Shown: in pieces, positions 25,661 to 39,304 of the stretch
How the letters are laid out: each line of letters starts with the position of its first letter
How positions within the stretch are numbered: position 1 is the stretch's first letter
NCBI GenBank assembly: GCA_021613375.1
Contig: CM038719.1
Location: forward strand, 4,740,289-4,804,288
DNA: 64,000 bases
Direction of reading: 5' to 3'
Source: Megaleporinus macrocephalus
Lineage: Eukaryota > Chordata > Actinopteri > Characiformes > Anostomidae
Position numbers and translations under genes: made by a program
Notes under the pieces: generated by a model
Databases searched by the model: none
What the model saw: the letters and a program-made list of their open reading frames with translations, nothing else
Told to the model about the DNA's origin: nothing

Positions 25661-26674
25661 TAACCTTGTTATGAGACAAAGTGACTTGTTCTCACTTGTA
25701 AAGATGTCTAATAGTGAGATGAGGTCTGATGCTCCTTCACTGCACACCCTTTAAACTCCGGCCTTAATTTAAATTTTCAGAATTGTTGTGAACATGTAAA
25801 CAAAGTTGGACTGCTTCAAAGAAGCTTGCCCAGTCAGAACTGTTCACAGTGGTGGTGAATGGAACCAGATGTCCACCTCTAAAAACTCCCTCACAGAAAG
25901 TTCTTACAGTAAATGGTTATAAACACACTGTCTGATGTCTGAGACGCTGTTTAATGATAGTTTGGGCCTTAAAGTCCAATCCTGGAGGAGGGATACGTGC
26001 TGCAGGGGCCAAAATAGTCCCCAAAGAAAATGTATTATTTTCAGGTTTTCCAGATTTTATCATCATCAGCATCCATATAAACACATGTAGGTTCACTGGA
26101 AGGTTTGATAGTAAATAAAATGTGTATGTGTGTGTTGTAGACATGGAGACCCCTGGTTCCCATCGCCACCACTGTAAACAACATCTGAACCATCTCACAC
26201 CAAACCCACTCTCAAACTCTATGCGGATATCCTGAATGATTTGTGGAATTCTCTTGTTAAAGTAGTTGCATGCTTCAAACACTGAAAGAACCCAAAAAAC
26301 AAACCACTATGGACCATTAGTTACACGCCTGGACCAGCCTGGACCAGTGGATGGAGCCTTTGAGGAGGTATAAGGGGTTAACACATGGCGTTCGTGCACA
26401 CTTGCCTGTATTTTCTATATACTCGCTGAAATGGAGGTCTCAGCATATTCAAAGTGCTTACTGGGGCTTTAACTAGAGACCACTGACACACGGTTTCCAG
26501 AACATGTAGGCCTGTAATGTGCATCCATAATGCAGTGCGGCCTTTACTGACCTGCACAGCACAGCTTTGTGTGGGTCTGTGTGCTTTAGTCATGAACGTC
26601 TGTAGCAATATCAATAATACGCTGCTGCAGGTTCTCACTGACGTCCACAGTCACTCACTACATTACAGGCCTGT
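25661..26674. other. unique stretch with one dispersed repeat
   Basis: 25960-26210 is a minus-strand copy of the GGTGGTGATGGGAACCAGG family (reads CCCTGGTTCCCATCGCCACC here). The rest is unique. A 121-codon minus-strand open frame overlaps the repeat and is not credited. Confidence 0.5.
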
Positions 26675-28180
26675 ACATGTTTACTGGCCACTTTATTAGA
26701 AACAACAAGCTTCTATTTCCTCAAACTGGCCACTTTATTAGAAACAGCAAGCTTCTATTTCTCTTTAACTGGCCACTTTATTAGAAATAGCAAGCTTCAA
26801 TTTCCTCAAACTGGTCACTTTATTAAAAACAACAAGCTTCAATTTCCTCAAACTGGCCACTTTATTAGAAATAGCAAGCTTCAATTTCCTCAAACTGGCC
26901 ACTTTATTAGAAACAACAAGCTTCAATTTCCTCAAACTGGCCACTTTATTAGAAACACCTACCTTGTGCTTCCACAAACTGGCCACTTTATAAGAAACAC
27001 CGACGTTGGGCTTCCACTAACTGGCCACTTTGTTAGATACACCAGCTTTGGGCTTCCACAAACTGGCCACTTTATTAGAAACACCTACTTTGTATTTCCA
27101 AAAACTGGCCACTTTGTTAGAAACACCTACCATGTGCTATCACAAACTAGCCACTTTACTAGAAACAACAACCTTCTATTTCTACAAACTGGCCACTTTA
27201 TTAGAAACAGCAAGCTTTTATTTCCTCAAACTGGCCACTTTACTGGAAACAGCAAGCTTCTATTTCCTCAAACTGGCCACTTTATTAGAAACAGCAAGCT
27301 CCTATTTCCTCAAACTGGCCGCTTTATTACAATTAATTGGCCACTTTATTAGAAACACAAACCTTGTACTTTTATTATTTGGCCACTTTATTAGAAACAC
27401 CAACCATGTCCTAACACTCACTGGCCACTTTATTAGACATACCTTCTTTGTGTTTTCACAAGCTGGCCGCATTAAAAGAAACACCAGCTTTGTGCTTCCA
27501 CAAACTGGCCACTTTGTTAGAAACACCTACCTTGTGCTATCACTGACTGGCCACTTTATTGGAAACAACAACCTTCTATTTCCTCAACTGGAAACTTCAT
27601 TAGAAACACCCAACTTGCACTTCCACTAACTGGCCACTTTATTAGAAACACCTACCATGTGCTATCACTGACTGGCCACTTTATTAGAAACAACAACCTT
27701 CTATTTCCTCAAACTGGCCACTTTATTAGAAACAGCAAGCTTCAATTTCTTCAAACTGGCTGCTTTATTAGAATTAATTGGCCACTTTATTAGAAACACA
27801 TACCTTGTACTTTTACTAACTGGCCATTTTATTAGAAACACCCGCCTTGTACTTGTATTAATTGGCCACTTTATTAGAAACAAAAACCATGTCCTTCCAC
27901 TCACTGGCCACTTTATAAGAAACACCTATGTTGCTCTTCCACAAACTGGCCACTTTATTAGAGATACCAGCCTTGCCCTTTTACTAACTGGCCGCTTTAT
28001 TAGAAACACCTACTTTGCCCTTTTACTAACTGGCCACTTTATTAGAAACACCTGCCTTGCGCTTCCACAAACTGTCTGCTTTATTAGAAACAGCAGCCTT
28101 GCACTTTTACTATGTGGCCACTTTATGAGAAACACATACCATGTGCTTCCACTAATTGGCCACTTTATTATAAACACCAA
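26675..28180. repeat. 42-bp minisatellite, about 36 units, diverged
   Basis: CTGGCCACTTTATTAGAAAC is conserved while the second half of the unit varies in blocks (AGCAAGCTTCAATTTCCTCA, CACCTTGTACTTTTACTAA). Overlapping open frames of up to 199 codons on both strands come from the 42-bp period. Confidence 0.95.
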
Positions 28181-28189
28181 CTTCTACTT

Positions 28190-28224
28190 ATATATCTATA
28201 TCTATATATATATATATATATATA

Positions 28225-28281
<57 letters not shown>
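28190..28281. repeat. (TA)n microsatellite
   Basis: TA run with a few TATC interruptions near its left end, about 90 bp. Confidence 0.95.
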
Positions 28282-28283
<2 letters not shown>

Positions 28284-28507
28284 CTCCAGTATGTAGGTAT
28301 GCCATCCCAGACTGAAGTCCAGCTGTTGCTGCACAGGTTGTTGAGCTCTGTGGTCAGAAACTGGCCGCTGATGAAGATGTTGATGAAGAGCATCAACAGA
28401 TGGGCTGCAGTTTGTGGAAGAGCGTGAACAGAGAGAGCCTATAGCGCGCTGTCCTCTCCGCTGCTCGCGCCGGTCGCTGTCCGCGGTGCCGAATGTGGAG
28501 TCACTCA

Positions 28508-30555
<2,048 letters not shown>

Positions 30556-30558
30556 TAA

Positions 30559-30905
30559 TTAGGACCCCCACAGGACCACCACAGAGCAGATACTACTAGG
30601 GAGGTGGGTCATTCTCAGCACTGCAGTGACACTGACGTTGTGCTGGTGTGAGTGGATCAGACACAGCAGTGCTGCTGCTGGAGTGTTTAAACACCTCAGC
30701 GTCACTGCTGGACTGAGACTGTCCAGTGACCCTTCGGCGGCGTCCTGTGTCCACTGATGAAATGTTACTGCAGTGCTGAGTATAATCCACCACCCAAATA
30801 GTAGCTGCTCTGTGGTGGTCCTGTGGGGGTCCTGATCATTGAAGAACATGGTAACAAAGTACACAGAGAATCAGATGAACTACAGTCTGTAAGTGTAGCT
30901 GATAA
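30559..30905. mobile_element. fold-back DNA transposon fragment
   Basis: Contains GGACCCCCACAGGACCACCA near its left end and the reverse complement GGTGGTCCTGTGGGGGTCC at 30812-30830. CAGCACTGCAGTGACACTGA and its partner, TCAGACACAGCAGTGCTGCT, also pair across the centre. The same family occurs at 32010, 42860, 54750 and 63700. Confidence 0.8.
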
Positions 30906-31938
30906 AATGAAAATGATACAAAGAGGTGGTCCTAATTAGGTGCTCTATGTTTGCACGGTCTCCCTGTTTGTTGCTGCATTAGATGCTGCCATTTCACAAT
31001 AATAGCACTTACTGTTGTCCAGGGCAGCTTTAGCATCCACTGAGCTCTTTAGTATGAGTCAGAGTATAGAGACTGCATGGCTATGTGCTTGATCTGATGC
31101 ACCTGTTATTAATGGGTGAAACCAAACAACACCTAAAACCAACAGCCAAAATGAGTGTCTATATACTTTTGGCTGTATATTAGTTCAAACAACACATGTT
31201 GCACTGCTCCATAGCCCAAGGCTGGGGGTATTTATACTCGTCTAACCATATTTGGACACCAAGAATCCCAGAACCAGGGCACAGTGACCATAGACCAGTG
31301 GTCTTCAACCTTGGTCCTGGAGAACCACCTTCCTTCCTACAGAGCCTATTTGCAACCACAAGTTATCACACCTGCTGAAGCTCTTCAGCATCTTCTCCAA
31401 ACTCTGGTTGTGTGGATCAGATGTATTAGACTTGGTCTAACAGCTTGTTGGATACAGTTGGATACACTGCAGGCTCATGTGCAGCTGTGCAATGGTCATC
31501 AATCCATTTTCTATGGTCGTCCATTCAAACCTACTGTCAACCATTAACTGTGTTGTGTGTGGAGGCTGGAGAAGATGTAGGGTGATGATAGTGAGATGTT
31601 AACCACTGTTGCTCTCTGATCTGATCCAGTAATGAGCAGGTCTCCTGCATTAGGTGTGCTAGTGAAGGAAACACTGGACGTTGTGCAGGACATTGGACTT
31701 GCTGTCCATCACTAAACCTGAATGGGCTTTAATATGTATTTACATCTGATTGTCCTTCTACTGGCCAGGTCTTTGGTACAGTCAAGCAAACTCATCTCTC
31801 ACAGTGCTATAACGAGGATGCAGCGTTTCGTTGATGTTTGTCGCCCCCTGTCGCCCAAAAGCTGTGTTTGCAGCCAGGATGCAATTCCTCAGAGGGCTTA
31901 GAGCTCAACAATAAGACCAATTACATTAAATTAAATTA

Positions 31939-31940
<2 letters not shown>
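30906..31940. other. unique stretch with a dispersed repeat fragment
   Basis: 31285-31400 contains TGGTCTTCAACCTTGGTCCTG and GAGAACCACC, the type of word found in many copies in fish genomes, but there is no second copy here. No gene is recognised. Confidence 0.4.

Positions 31941-32010
<70 letters not shown>
31941..32010. repeat. (TA)n microsatellite
   Basis: Uninterrupted TA run of about 70 bp inserted at the edge of a fold-back fragment. Confidence 0.95.
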
Positions 32011-32013
<3 letters not shown>

Positions 32014-32016
<3 letters not shown>

Positions 32017-32232
32017 GGGAGGTGGAGCATTCTCAGCACTGATGTGGTTGTGGTATGTTAGTGTGTTTAGTGCTGGTGTGAGTTGAGTGGACAACTTCCA
32101 GTGACAAGGTGGACCAGTAAGGTAGGAGTGTCTAATAAGAGTGGACAGTGAGAGGACACAGTGTTTGCACACTCCAGCAGCACTGCTGTGTCTGATCCAC
32201 TCACACCAGCACAACACACACTGCTTTAAATG
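32014..32232. mobile_element. fold-back DNA transposon fragment
   Basis: GGTGGAGCATTCTCAGCACT, GTGCTGGTGTGAG and the partner CTCACACCAGCACAACACAC are the same words as at 30.6 and 63.9 kb. Internally inverted, about 220 bp. Confidence 0.75.
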
Positions 32233-32595
32233 CTGGTCTATATCGGCAGCTCATTGGCTCTCAGTTCACTTGTTCTATTTAAATTCACAGCAGGTCACAT
32301 GCCACGGCCAACTCCAGCGCTGCTGTTGACTCAGTGTTCATTTCTCTGGTTGTAATGGTGCTAATAGAGCCAGATTAGTCTGCGGGGACACGATGGGCAA
32401 ACACTCAGTGATGGAGATAAAGCTGCCATCCACACAGCCACCAGCTACACGCTTCCACCTAACAGATATCTGAAAAGCAAAACTATTCCATAACTCACAA
32501 TTATTGGTAAATACACTGAACATGCACAAGTTTGTAGACACCTGCTGGTCCAGCGTTTCTTCTGAAATGAAGGTATTGATGGGCAGTTTGTGCTG
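32233..32595. other. unique stretch with a possible transposon fragment
   Basis: 32515-32590 (GTCCAGCGTTTCTTCTGAAATG) looks like a dispersed transposon end, but no partner copy is present. No gene recognised. Confidence 0.35.
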
Positions 32596-32610
32596 CTGTG
32601 TGGAGTGTGT

Positions 32611-33810
32611 ATGGTCTCCAAGTGTCTGTGTGGAGTGTGTATGGTCTCCAAGTGTCTGTGTGGAGTGTGTATGGTCTCCCAGTGTCTGTGTGGAGTCTGT
32701 ATGGTCTCCCAGTGTCTGTGTGGAGTGTGTATGGTCTCCCAGTGTCTGTGTGGAGTCTGTATGGTCTCCCAGTGTCTGTGTGGAGTGTGTATGGTCTCCC
32801 AGTGTCTGTGTGGAGTGTGTATGGTCTCCAAGTGTCTGTGTGGAGTCTATATGGTCTCCCAGTGTCTGTGTGGAGTGTGTTTGGTCTCCCAGTGTCTGTG
32901 TGGAGTGTGTATGGTCTCCCAGTGTCTGTGTGGAGTGTGTATGGTCTCCCAGTGTCTGTGTGGAGTGTGTTTTGTCTCCCAGTGTCTGTGTGGAGTGTGT
33001 ATGGTCTCCCAGTGTCTGTGTGGAGTGTGTTTTGTCTCCCAGTGTCTGTGTGGAGTGTGTAGGGTCTCCCAGTGTCTGTGTGGAGTCTGTACGGTCTCCC
33101 AGTGTCTGTGTGGAGTGTGTATGGTCTCCCAGTGTCTGTGTGGAGTGTGTATGGTCTCCCAGTGTCTGTGTGGAGTCTGTACGGTCTCCCAGTGTCTGTG
33201 TGGAGTGTGTATGGTCTCCCAGTGTCTGTGTGGAGAGTGTTTTGTCTCCCAGTGTCTGTGTGGAGTGTGTACGGTCTCCCAGTGTCTGTGTGGAGTGTGT
33301 ATGGTCTCCCAGTGTCTGTGTGGAGTGTGTATGATCTCCCAGTGTCTGTGTGGAGTGTGTATGGTCTCCCAGTGTCTGTGTGGAGTGTGTATGATCTCCC
33401 AGTGTCTGTGTGGAGTGTGTATGGTCTCCCAGTGTCTGTGTGGAGTGTGTATGGTCTCCCAGTGTCTATGTGGAGTTTGTATGGTCTCCCAGTGTCTGTG
33501 TGGAGTTTGTATGGTCTCCCAGTATCTGTGTGGAGTGTGTATGGTCTCCCAGTGTCTGTGTGGAGTGTGTATGGTCTCCCAGTATCTGTGTGGAGTCTGT
33601 ATGGTCTCCCAGTGTCTGTGTGGAGTGTGTATGGTCTCCTAGTGTCTGTGTGGAGTGTGTATGGTCTCCCAGTGTCTGTGTGGAGTGTGTAGGGTCTCCC
33701 AGTGTCTGTGTGGAGTGTGTATGGTCTCCCAGTGTCTGTGTGGAGTGTGTATGGTCTCCAAGTGTCTGTGTAGAGATTGTATGGTCTCCCAGTGTCTGTG
33801 TGGAGTTTAT
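32611..33810 (+). repeat. 30-bp minisatellite, exactly 40 units, probably from the SINE body
   Basis: The unit is ATGGTCTCCCAGTGTCTGTG plus TGGAGTGTGT, 40 units in 1200 bp with no length change. CTGTGTGGAGTGTGTATG is the same as the SINE body at 41766-41783. Because 30 is a multiple of 3, several frames on both strands stay open for 150-470 codons (for example a decapeptide repeat HTDTGRPYTL on the minus strand); these are not credited as genes. Confidence 0.93.
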
Positions 33811-33816
33811 ATGGCA

Positions 33817-34222
33817 GAGAAGCAGGATTGGTCACTCCACAGAACACATGTCCCCGGCTCCAGAGTCCATCAGCAGTGTGTTGGTGACTTTTACGCACTA
33901 TGCTCAGCACTCGGACTCTATAAATTTACCTGCTCTGACACTTCAGGGCTGGGTTACTGGGATTCCTAAACACTGCCACTGTTCAATAAAACTCTCACAG
34001 CTGATGGTGAAAATCTAGGAGGGACTTGGTGTAACGGTGAATCGTATTACAGACCACGCTGTTCAGTGAGCTCTTTAGAACCTCACACTCTTTCACTAAT
34101 GTGTGTAAAGACAGACTGCAGGGTTAGCTGCTTGACTGTATACACCTGTGCAGTGAGACTGAATAAAACACCTGAATTCAATGATTAAGAGGTGTGTCCC
34201 AATACCTTTGGCCACATAGTGT
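33817..34222 (-). mobile_element. Tc1-like transposon relic, 5' part with internal deletion
   Basis: Read on the minus strand it starts with a terminal sequence TACACTATGTGGCCAAAGG at 34222, then runs through a leader and the decayed start of a Tc1-like transposase. It then jumps to a later part of the gene (TGTTCTGTGGAGTGACCAAT, the conserved WSDE region), so the middle is missing. It directly abuts the 30-bp array. Same family as 45826-46675, which keeps other parts. No open frame survives. Confidence 0.7.
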
Positions 34223-34269
34223 ATAAAGCCTTCAGTCGCAACTACTACCAGGGGACTCTGTCGGGTACC

Positions 34270-34470
34270 TACTATGAATTTTTCACCACTTTTCATTCCT
34301 TCCCAACCAACAACCCAACTGTCAGAGCTACATGTTCATCTTTAAACCAGCCTGAAGTTCTTATTCTCCACATTCTTCATCTAATGTTCCACCTTAAACA
34401 CTGCAGCTCGTACAGACGCCTGAATGGAACCACAGCAGTGTTTAAGGTGGAACGGAGAATTCCCAAAACC
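34270..34470 (+). repeat. dispersed hairpin-bearing repeat, copy B
   Basis: Reverse complement of the 4.6-4.85 kb copy. GTTCCACCTTAAACACTGCAG at 34386 faces CAGTGTTTAAGGTGGAAC at 34435, forming a hairpin of about 18 bp arms around a loop of about 30 nt. Confidence 0.8.
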
Positions 34471-34987
34471 AGCTCATCTTTAACAGAATCCTGAACAACT
34501 TTAACTCTGCAGTCTGTACGTTTCACTCTGGACAGTTTCTCCAACACTCGGACACCATGGAGCAGCTTCAGCTCAGCGTTCAACACTGAAGAGACTGAAG
34601 AGACGAGCAGCTCCACCTTTATTAGCACCACAACCTCCAACAGTGACTGTAAGTAGCAGCCATGCTGTGTGAGTGGATCACTGTGTGCTGGTTGAAGCAG
34701 ATCATCTTAAACTGAAAGTTTCACAGAGAGACCTTTAATCTACTTTGTGTTTGATGTCCAGATGAAGGCGAGTAGCTAGTACAGGTAACGGTAGACACTA
34801 GCAGCTCCGAGTAACCAGTATAGCTAACTAAACAGTATGAGGGTGCTGTTAATTTACATATGGGTTCATTTTATTTCGACATGTTGTATCTGTGTGATCA
34901 GTGTGCCATCTCACAAAGTGCTCTTCCTCATGATAAAAATGATAAATATACTAGTGAACCCAATAAAATCATTGCTATTGAGATGTA

Positions 34988-35566
34988 CAAAGCAGAGTCA
35001 CATTATTATGACCACAAGCTAATATTTAGAGTGACCGCCGTGTGCAGCACAGACAGCATCTAGACGGACTGGGAGACTCAATAAGGTCCTGGTAGGAGGT
35101 CACAGGTATCTGGAGCCATGCTAACTGCAGTGCATCCCACAGCTACTGAAGGGAGCCTGGAGGAGGATCCTCCATTGTACAATTTCATTGTACAGTGTAA
35201 CTGTCTGTTCTGCTGTACACATGACAATAAAACTCTTGAATCTTGAATCTTGAATCCATAGAGCCAACACCACCATCCAGGTGGTCCCACAGATGCTCAA
35301 CTGGGCTAAAGTCTTGGGAATTAGGGGTCCAGGGTAGTTCTTGGAAGTCTTGGTCAGCTCTTCCAACCAGTGTGGGACATTTCTAGTCGTGTGACGTGTC
35401 ACTTGCTGGAAGATCCCATCCGCCCCAGAAAAAACAGTCAGCATGTGTGGTGTACATGATCTGCTAAGATGGACTCAGACCAGAAAGTCCCAGACCAGAA
35501 CGGTGCCACCTATGCGCTGCCGCCATCCAAAATACAAAGTGGTCATAATAATGTGACTGGACTTTG
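34988..35566. mobile_element. non-autonomous TIR DNA transposon, copy 2, with a nested insert
   Basis: Ends CAAAGCAGAGTCACATTATT and AATAATGTGACTGGACTTTG with TA on both sides (34986-34987 and 35567-35568). It aligns with 6587-6995 along most of its length. It carries an 87-bp foreign insert at 35170-35256 and a longer 3' segment near 35415-35515 that copy 1 lacks. Confidence 0.85.
35170..35256 (+). mobile_element. retroposon 3' end nested in the TIR transposon
   Basis: The insert splits GGATCCATAGAGCCAAC of copy 1. It ends ACAATAAAACTC followed by three GAATCTT-type 7-bp repeats, the shape of a 5'-truncated non-LTR retrotransposon tail. A short target duplication (TC) is ambiguous. Confidence 0.65.
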
Positions 35567-35568
35567 TA

Positions 35569-36135
35569 TATAAAGTGCTTACATCATGCACAAGCAAATT
35601 TCCATCACCGTTCCCAAAATAAGTTTGATAATTATCATATAAACTATCTCTGAGGACTAGCAAAGCCATCAAGAGCTCATTGGAAAGCCAATTCCTGAGG
35701 TCTCTCCACTGTTGAAGCGCCTTCTTTCCCAGTCTTTGCTCCTCAGATCTTCTCCTCTTTGGCTGTTTCTCAGACATCTCTCCAGGTCTTTCGGTCACAA
35801 CTCTGTGGCCCCTTTCCTTCCTCCTGTCCTGCACATGAACATGAACGCCCCCTCTTGGCCGAAAGAGTGTTGTGGAGTTCGGCCTGAGTCACTTCTTTTC
35901 CTGGCAGTGTGGTGGCAACTACATGCTTTGTGTTATACACATAGGATGTTTATTCTTTAACAGGGTTACGGCCCCAGATGGAATAGCCGTTCTGTGTTTG
36001 CTGTATGTATGTGTTTGCCCATGTGGAGGTGTGATTGACCACATGGGAGCACCATTCCAGTATGGGCCAATGAGAAAACATAATCTTGGGGGCCCTGTGT
36101 TAATTCAATACATTTGTAATTTATTTGTAAAGCCG
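35569..36135. other. unique stretch, no gene recognised
   Basis: Contains a 119-codon minus-strand open frame (35475-35834) that overlaps the transposon end and has no recognised domain. No splice-flanked exon is seen. Confidence 0.35.
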
Positions 36136-36139
36136 ATCA

Positions 36140-37660
36140 GATACTGTTTGAAAGCTCTATCATTGGATCAGATACTGTTAGAGAGATCTATCATTGGATC
36201 AGATACTGCTAAAGAGATCTATCATTGGATCAGATACTGCTAAAGAGATCTATCATTGGATCAGATACTGCTAAAGAGATCTATCATTGGATCAGATACT
36301 GCTAAAGAGATCTATCATTGGATCAGATACTGCTAAAGAGATCTATCATTGGATCAGATACTTTTAGAGGGATCTATCATTGGATCAGATACTGCTAAAG
36401 AGATCTATCATTGGATCAGATACTGCTAAAGAGATCTATCATTGGATCAGATACTGCTAAAGAGATCTATCATTGGATCAGATACTGCTAAAGAGATCTA
36501 TCATTGGATCAGATACTGCTAAAGAGATCTATCATTGGATCAGATACTTTTAGAGGGATCTATCATTAAATCAGATACTGTTAGAGAGATCAATCATCGG
36601 ATCAAATACTGTTGGAGAGATCTATCATTGGACCAGACACTGTTGGAGAGATCTATCATTGGACCAGACACTGTTAGAGAGCTCTATCATTGGACCAGAC
36701 ACTGTTGGAGAGATCTATCATTGGACCAGACACTGTTGGAGAGGTCTATTATTGGACCAGACACTGTTAGAGAGATCCATCATTGGATCAGACACTGTTG
36801 GAGAGATCTATTATTGGACCAGACACTGTTGGAGAGATCTATCATTGGATCAGACACTGTTAGAGAGATATATCATTGGACCAGACACTGTTTGAGAGAT
36901 CCTTCATTGGATCAGACACTGTTAGAGAGATCTATCATTGGACCAGACACTGTTGGAGAGATCTATCATTGGACCAGACACTGTTGGAGAGATCTATCAT
37001 TGGATCAGACACTGTTAGAGAGATCTATCATTGGACCAGACACTGTTGGAGAGATCTATCATTGGACCAGACACTGTTGGAGAGATCTATCATTGGATCA
37101 GACACTGTTAGAGAGATCTATCATCGGACCAGACACTGTTAGAGAGATCCATCATTGGATCAGACACTGTTAGAGAGATCTATAATTGGACCAGACACTG
37201 TTAGAGAGATCTATCATTGGATCAGACACTGTTAGAGAGATCCATCATTGGATCAGACACTGTTAGAGAGATCCATCATTGGATCAGACACTGTTAGAGA
37301 GATCTATCATTGGACCAGACACTGTTAGAGAGATCCATCATTGGATCAGACACTGTTAGAGAGATCCATCATTGGATCAGACACTGTTAGAGAGATCCAT
37401 CATTGGATCAGACACTGTTAGAGAGATCTATCATTGGACCAGACACTGTTAGAGAGATCCATCATTGGATCAGACACTGTTAGAGAGATCCATCATTGGA
37501 TCAGACACTGTTAGAGAGATCCATCATTGGATCAGACACTGTTAGAGAGATCCATCATTGGATCAGACACTGTTAGAGAGATCCATCATTGGATCAGACA
37601 CTGTTAGAGAGATCCATCATTGGATCAGACACTGTTAGAGAGATCTATCTTTGGACAACC
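36140..37660. repeat. 31-bp minisatellite, about 49 units in two sequence blocks
   Basis: The unit is AGATCTATCATTGGATCAGA plus TACTGCTAAAG. Units left of about 36540 are TACTGCTAAAG; units to the right are CACTGTTAGAG or CACTGTTGGAG and mix GGATCAG with GGACCAG. Frame-shifted by 31 bp per unit, so open frames depend on the unit order. Confidence 0.95.
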
Positions 37661-38502
37661 CAGTATCAGAAACAGGTAGATTTGTCCCATCCAAATATTA
37701 ACCACAGAAAAAACCTCACACTGTGTTTGTTGTTAGCAACAGGCTCTGGTTGTTTGGTGGTCTCTGGGTCTTTCACTTTGTTAAGGCTTGTGTTGAGATG
37801 CCTGTTCAGAAATATCCTGCAGTCAGCAGCTTCACTGAGCTGAGCTCTCGCCGAGCTGGAGTGTTGGGTAGCTCACGCCGGCTTTAAACGCGAGGTCAGT
37901 GATGAGAGCAATGAATAGTAACGACGACCATATATACTGCGATAAAACAGCTTTAGTATAATGTGTTGTTATGGTAACAGACTAGGAGGGTTTGGGTTAG
38001 CTAATGTTTATATTGTGAAACATAAAGTTACCTTACTCTCTGACCACGTCCCAAAATGCAGGCTGCTACTACACTACATACATAAAAAATTTAATATAAT
38101 AAATAAATAAATTAATTAATAAATAGTAAATGAATACAAAAATAAATAAATATAAATAATTGTTTTAGTCCATTTTGATGAATGGACTAAAATGCTCCAA
38201 AATAATTTGGTTCCATTGACTTATATTAAAAGTAAAGTAGAGTTTTTCCTTCTGAGGTAAAATTATAATTTTGGAGGATCGGTCCTCTCTTAAAGGAACA
38301 GCAACACAAGCTGCCTGTTTAACTGTTTGCATTGTTGGTGAAAGCAGTGTAGTCACACAGTCTGATCAGCAGATGGCAGTATTGTTCAGGTCTTGCTTGT
38401 GTACTCTGAAAGACTGGAACACTGGACTGAAGTAATAGTTTTAGAGAGCCTAAATATGTGATATGACACTCTTTATGCCACTTATTCACAATGACAAGTG
38501 TG

Positions 38503-38505
<3 letters not shown>
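37661..38505. other. unique stretch, no gene recognised
   Basis: AT-rich around 38080-38160. A fragment of the TTCTATTGGTCC dispersed repeat lies at 38160-38240 (minus). No supported coding. Confidence 0.4.
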
Positions 38506-38559
<54 letters not shown>

Positions 38560-38560
38560 A
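38506..38560. repeat. (TTA)n microsatellite
   Basis: About 18 TTA triplets, pure. Confidence 0.95.
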
Positions 38561-39304
38561 GGGCACTACCTTCTCACACTGCCTTGGTTATCAAATTCAA
38601 TGTAGCAGACTTTTCACTCCAGGTGACCGAGTGTTGGGATGATGAAGGGATTCTGGAGGATGTCTGGAATGGACTGCCTGCTCTTCTCTGAAAACATGGT
38701 TTGGAATACATTTAAATATTAATGGATTGAAGATCGTCAGCACTGTAACAGAACCAATAAACATCAAAATGTCCCCAGTCTCTAGATCATTGCCAGGACA
38801 GTATTATAGGAATATATTAAATATCAATAAAATAAATTTTAGAGTACCTTTAGGAGAATACTCATTTATCCAATCAATATCAAATAAAACACTCAAAATA
38901 ATAAAACTGACTCATGTACTGGATGCATTTGCAATAAATTAAAATTTAACCAAAGGATAAATACAAATTGAAGATCTAATCAGTGTTTGGAAACAGTTAC
39001 AACCACAGCCAGTGGCTCCTACTGATGATTGTCTAACCAAATTGTTCACACTGTGAGCACGAAACATTTAGACCACTTTCCAAAAATAGTATATAGAGTG
39101 TTTGACTGTTTTCTTTCTGCTCTGTCATCACTGAGACCTTTTTCAACACTTGACCTGCTGTTGATTCTAATACCCCAATAAAACTGCTGCATTGCTCTTT
39201 AAGACTAGTTCCCACCACCAGAGGGACCAGTTGTTCTATAAAGCGCTACTCAATAAAGGCGCTTTGAATCAGAACCAGAACCAATGTAAGAATTATAAGA
39301 TTAG
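38561..39304. other. unique stretch, no gene recognised
   Basis: AT-rich sequence between two 31-bp arrays. Open frames up to 71 codons, none recognised. Confidence 0.4.

Noticed and set aside
27030..27629. 199-codon open frame with repeats of about 14 residues
   Set aside because: Product of the 42-bp minisatellite period; the opposite strand is open too.
28290..28435. About 50 minus-strand codons reading LFINIFISGQFLTTELNN and so on, downstream of cacng2 exon 1
   Set aside because: A stop lies directly upstream in frame and a TA microsatellite follows. It does not match the expected cacng2 exon 2. Perhaps a fragment of an old repeat.
32501..33910. 469-codon minus-strand open frame with decapeptide repeats, and several plus-strand frames over the same place
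   Set aside because: The 30-bp unit is a multiple of 3, so several frames stay open on both strands. The unit resembles SINE sequence. No start context or domain supports a protein.
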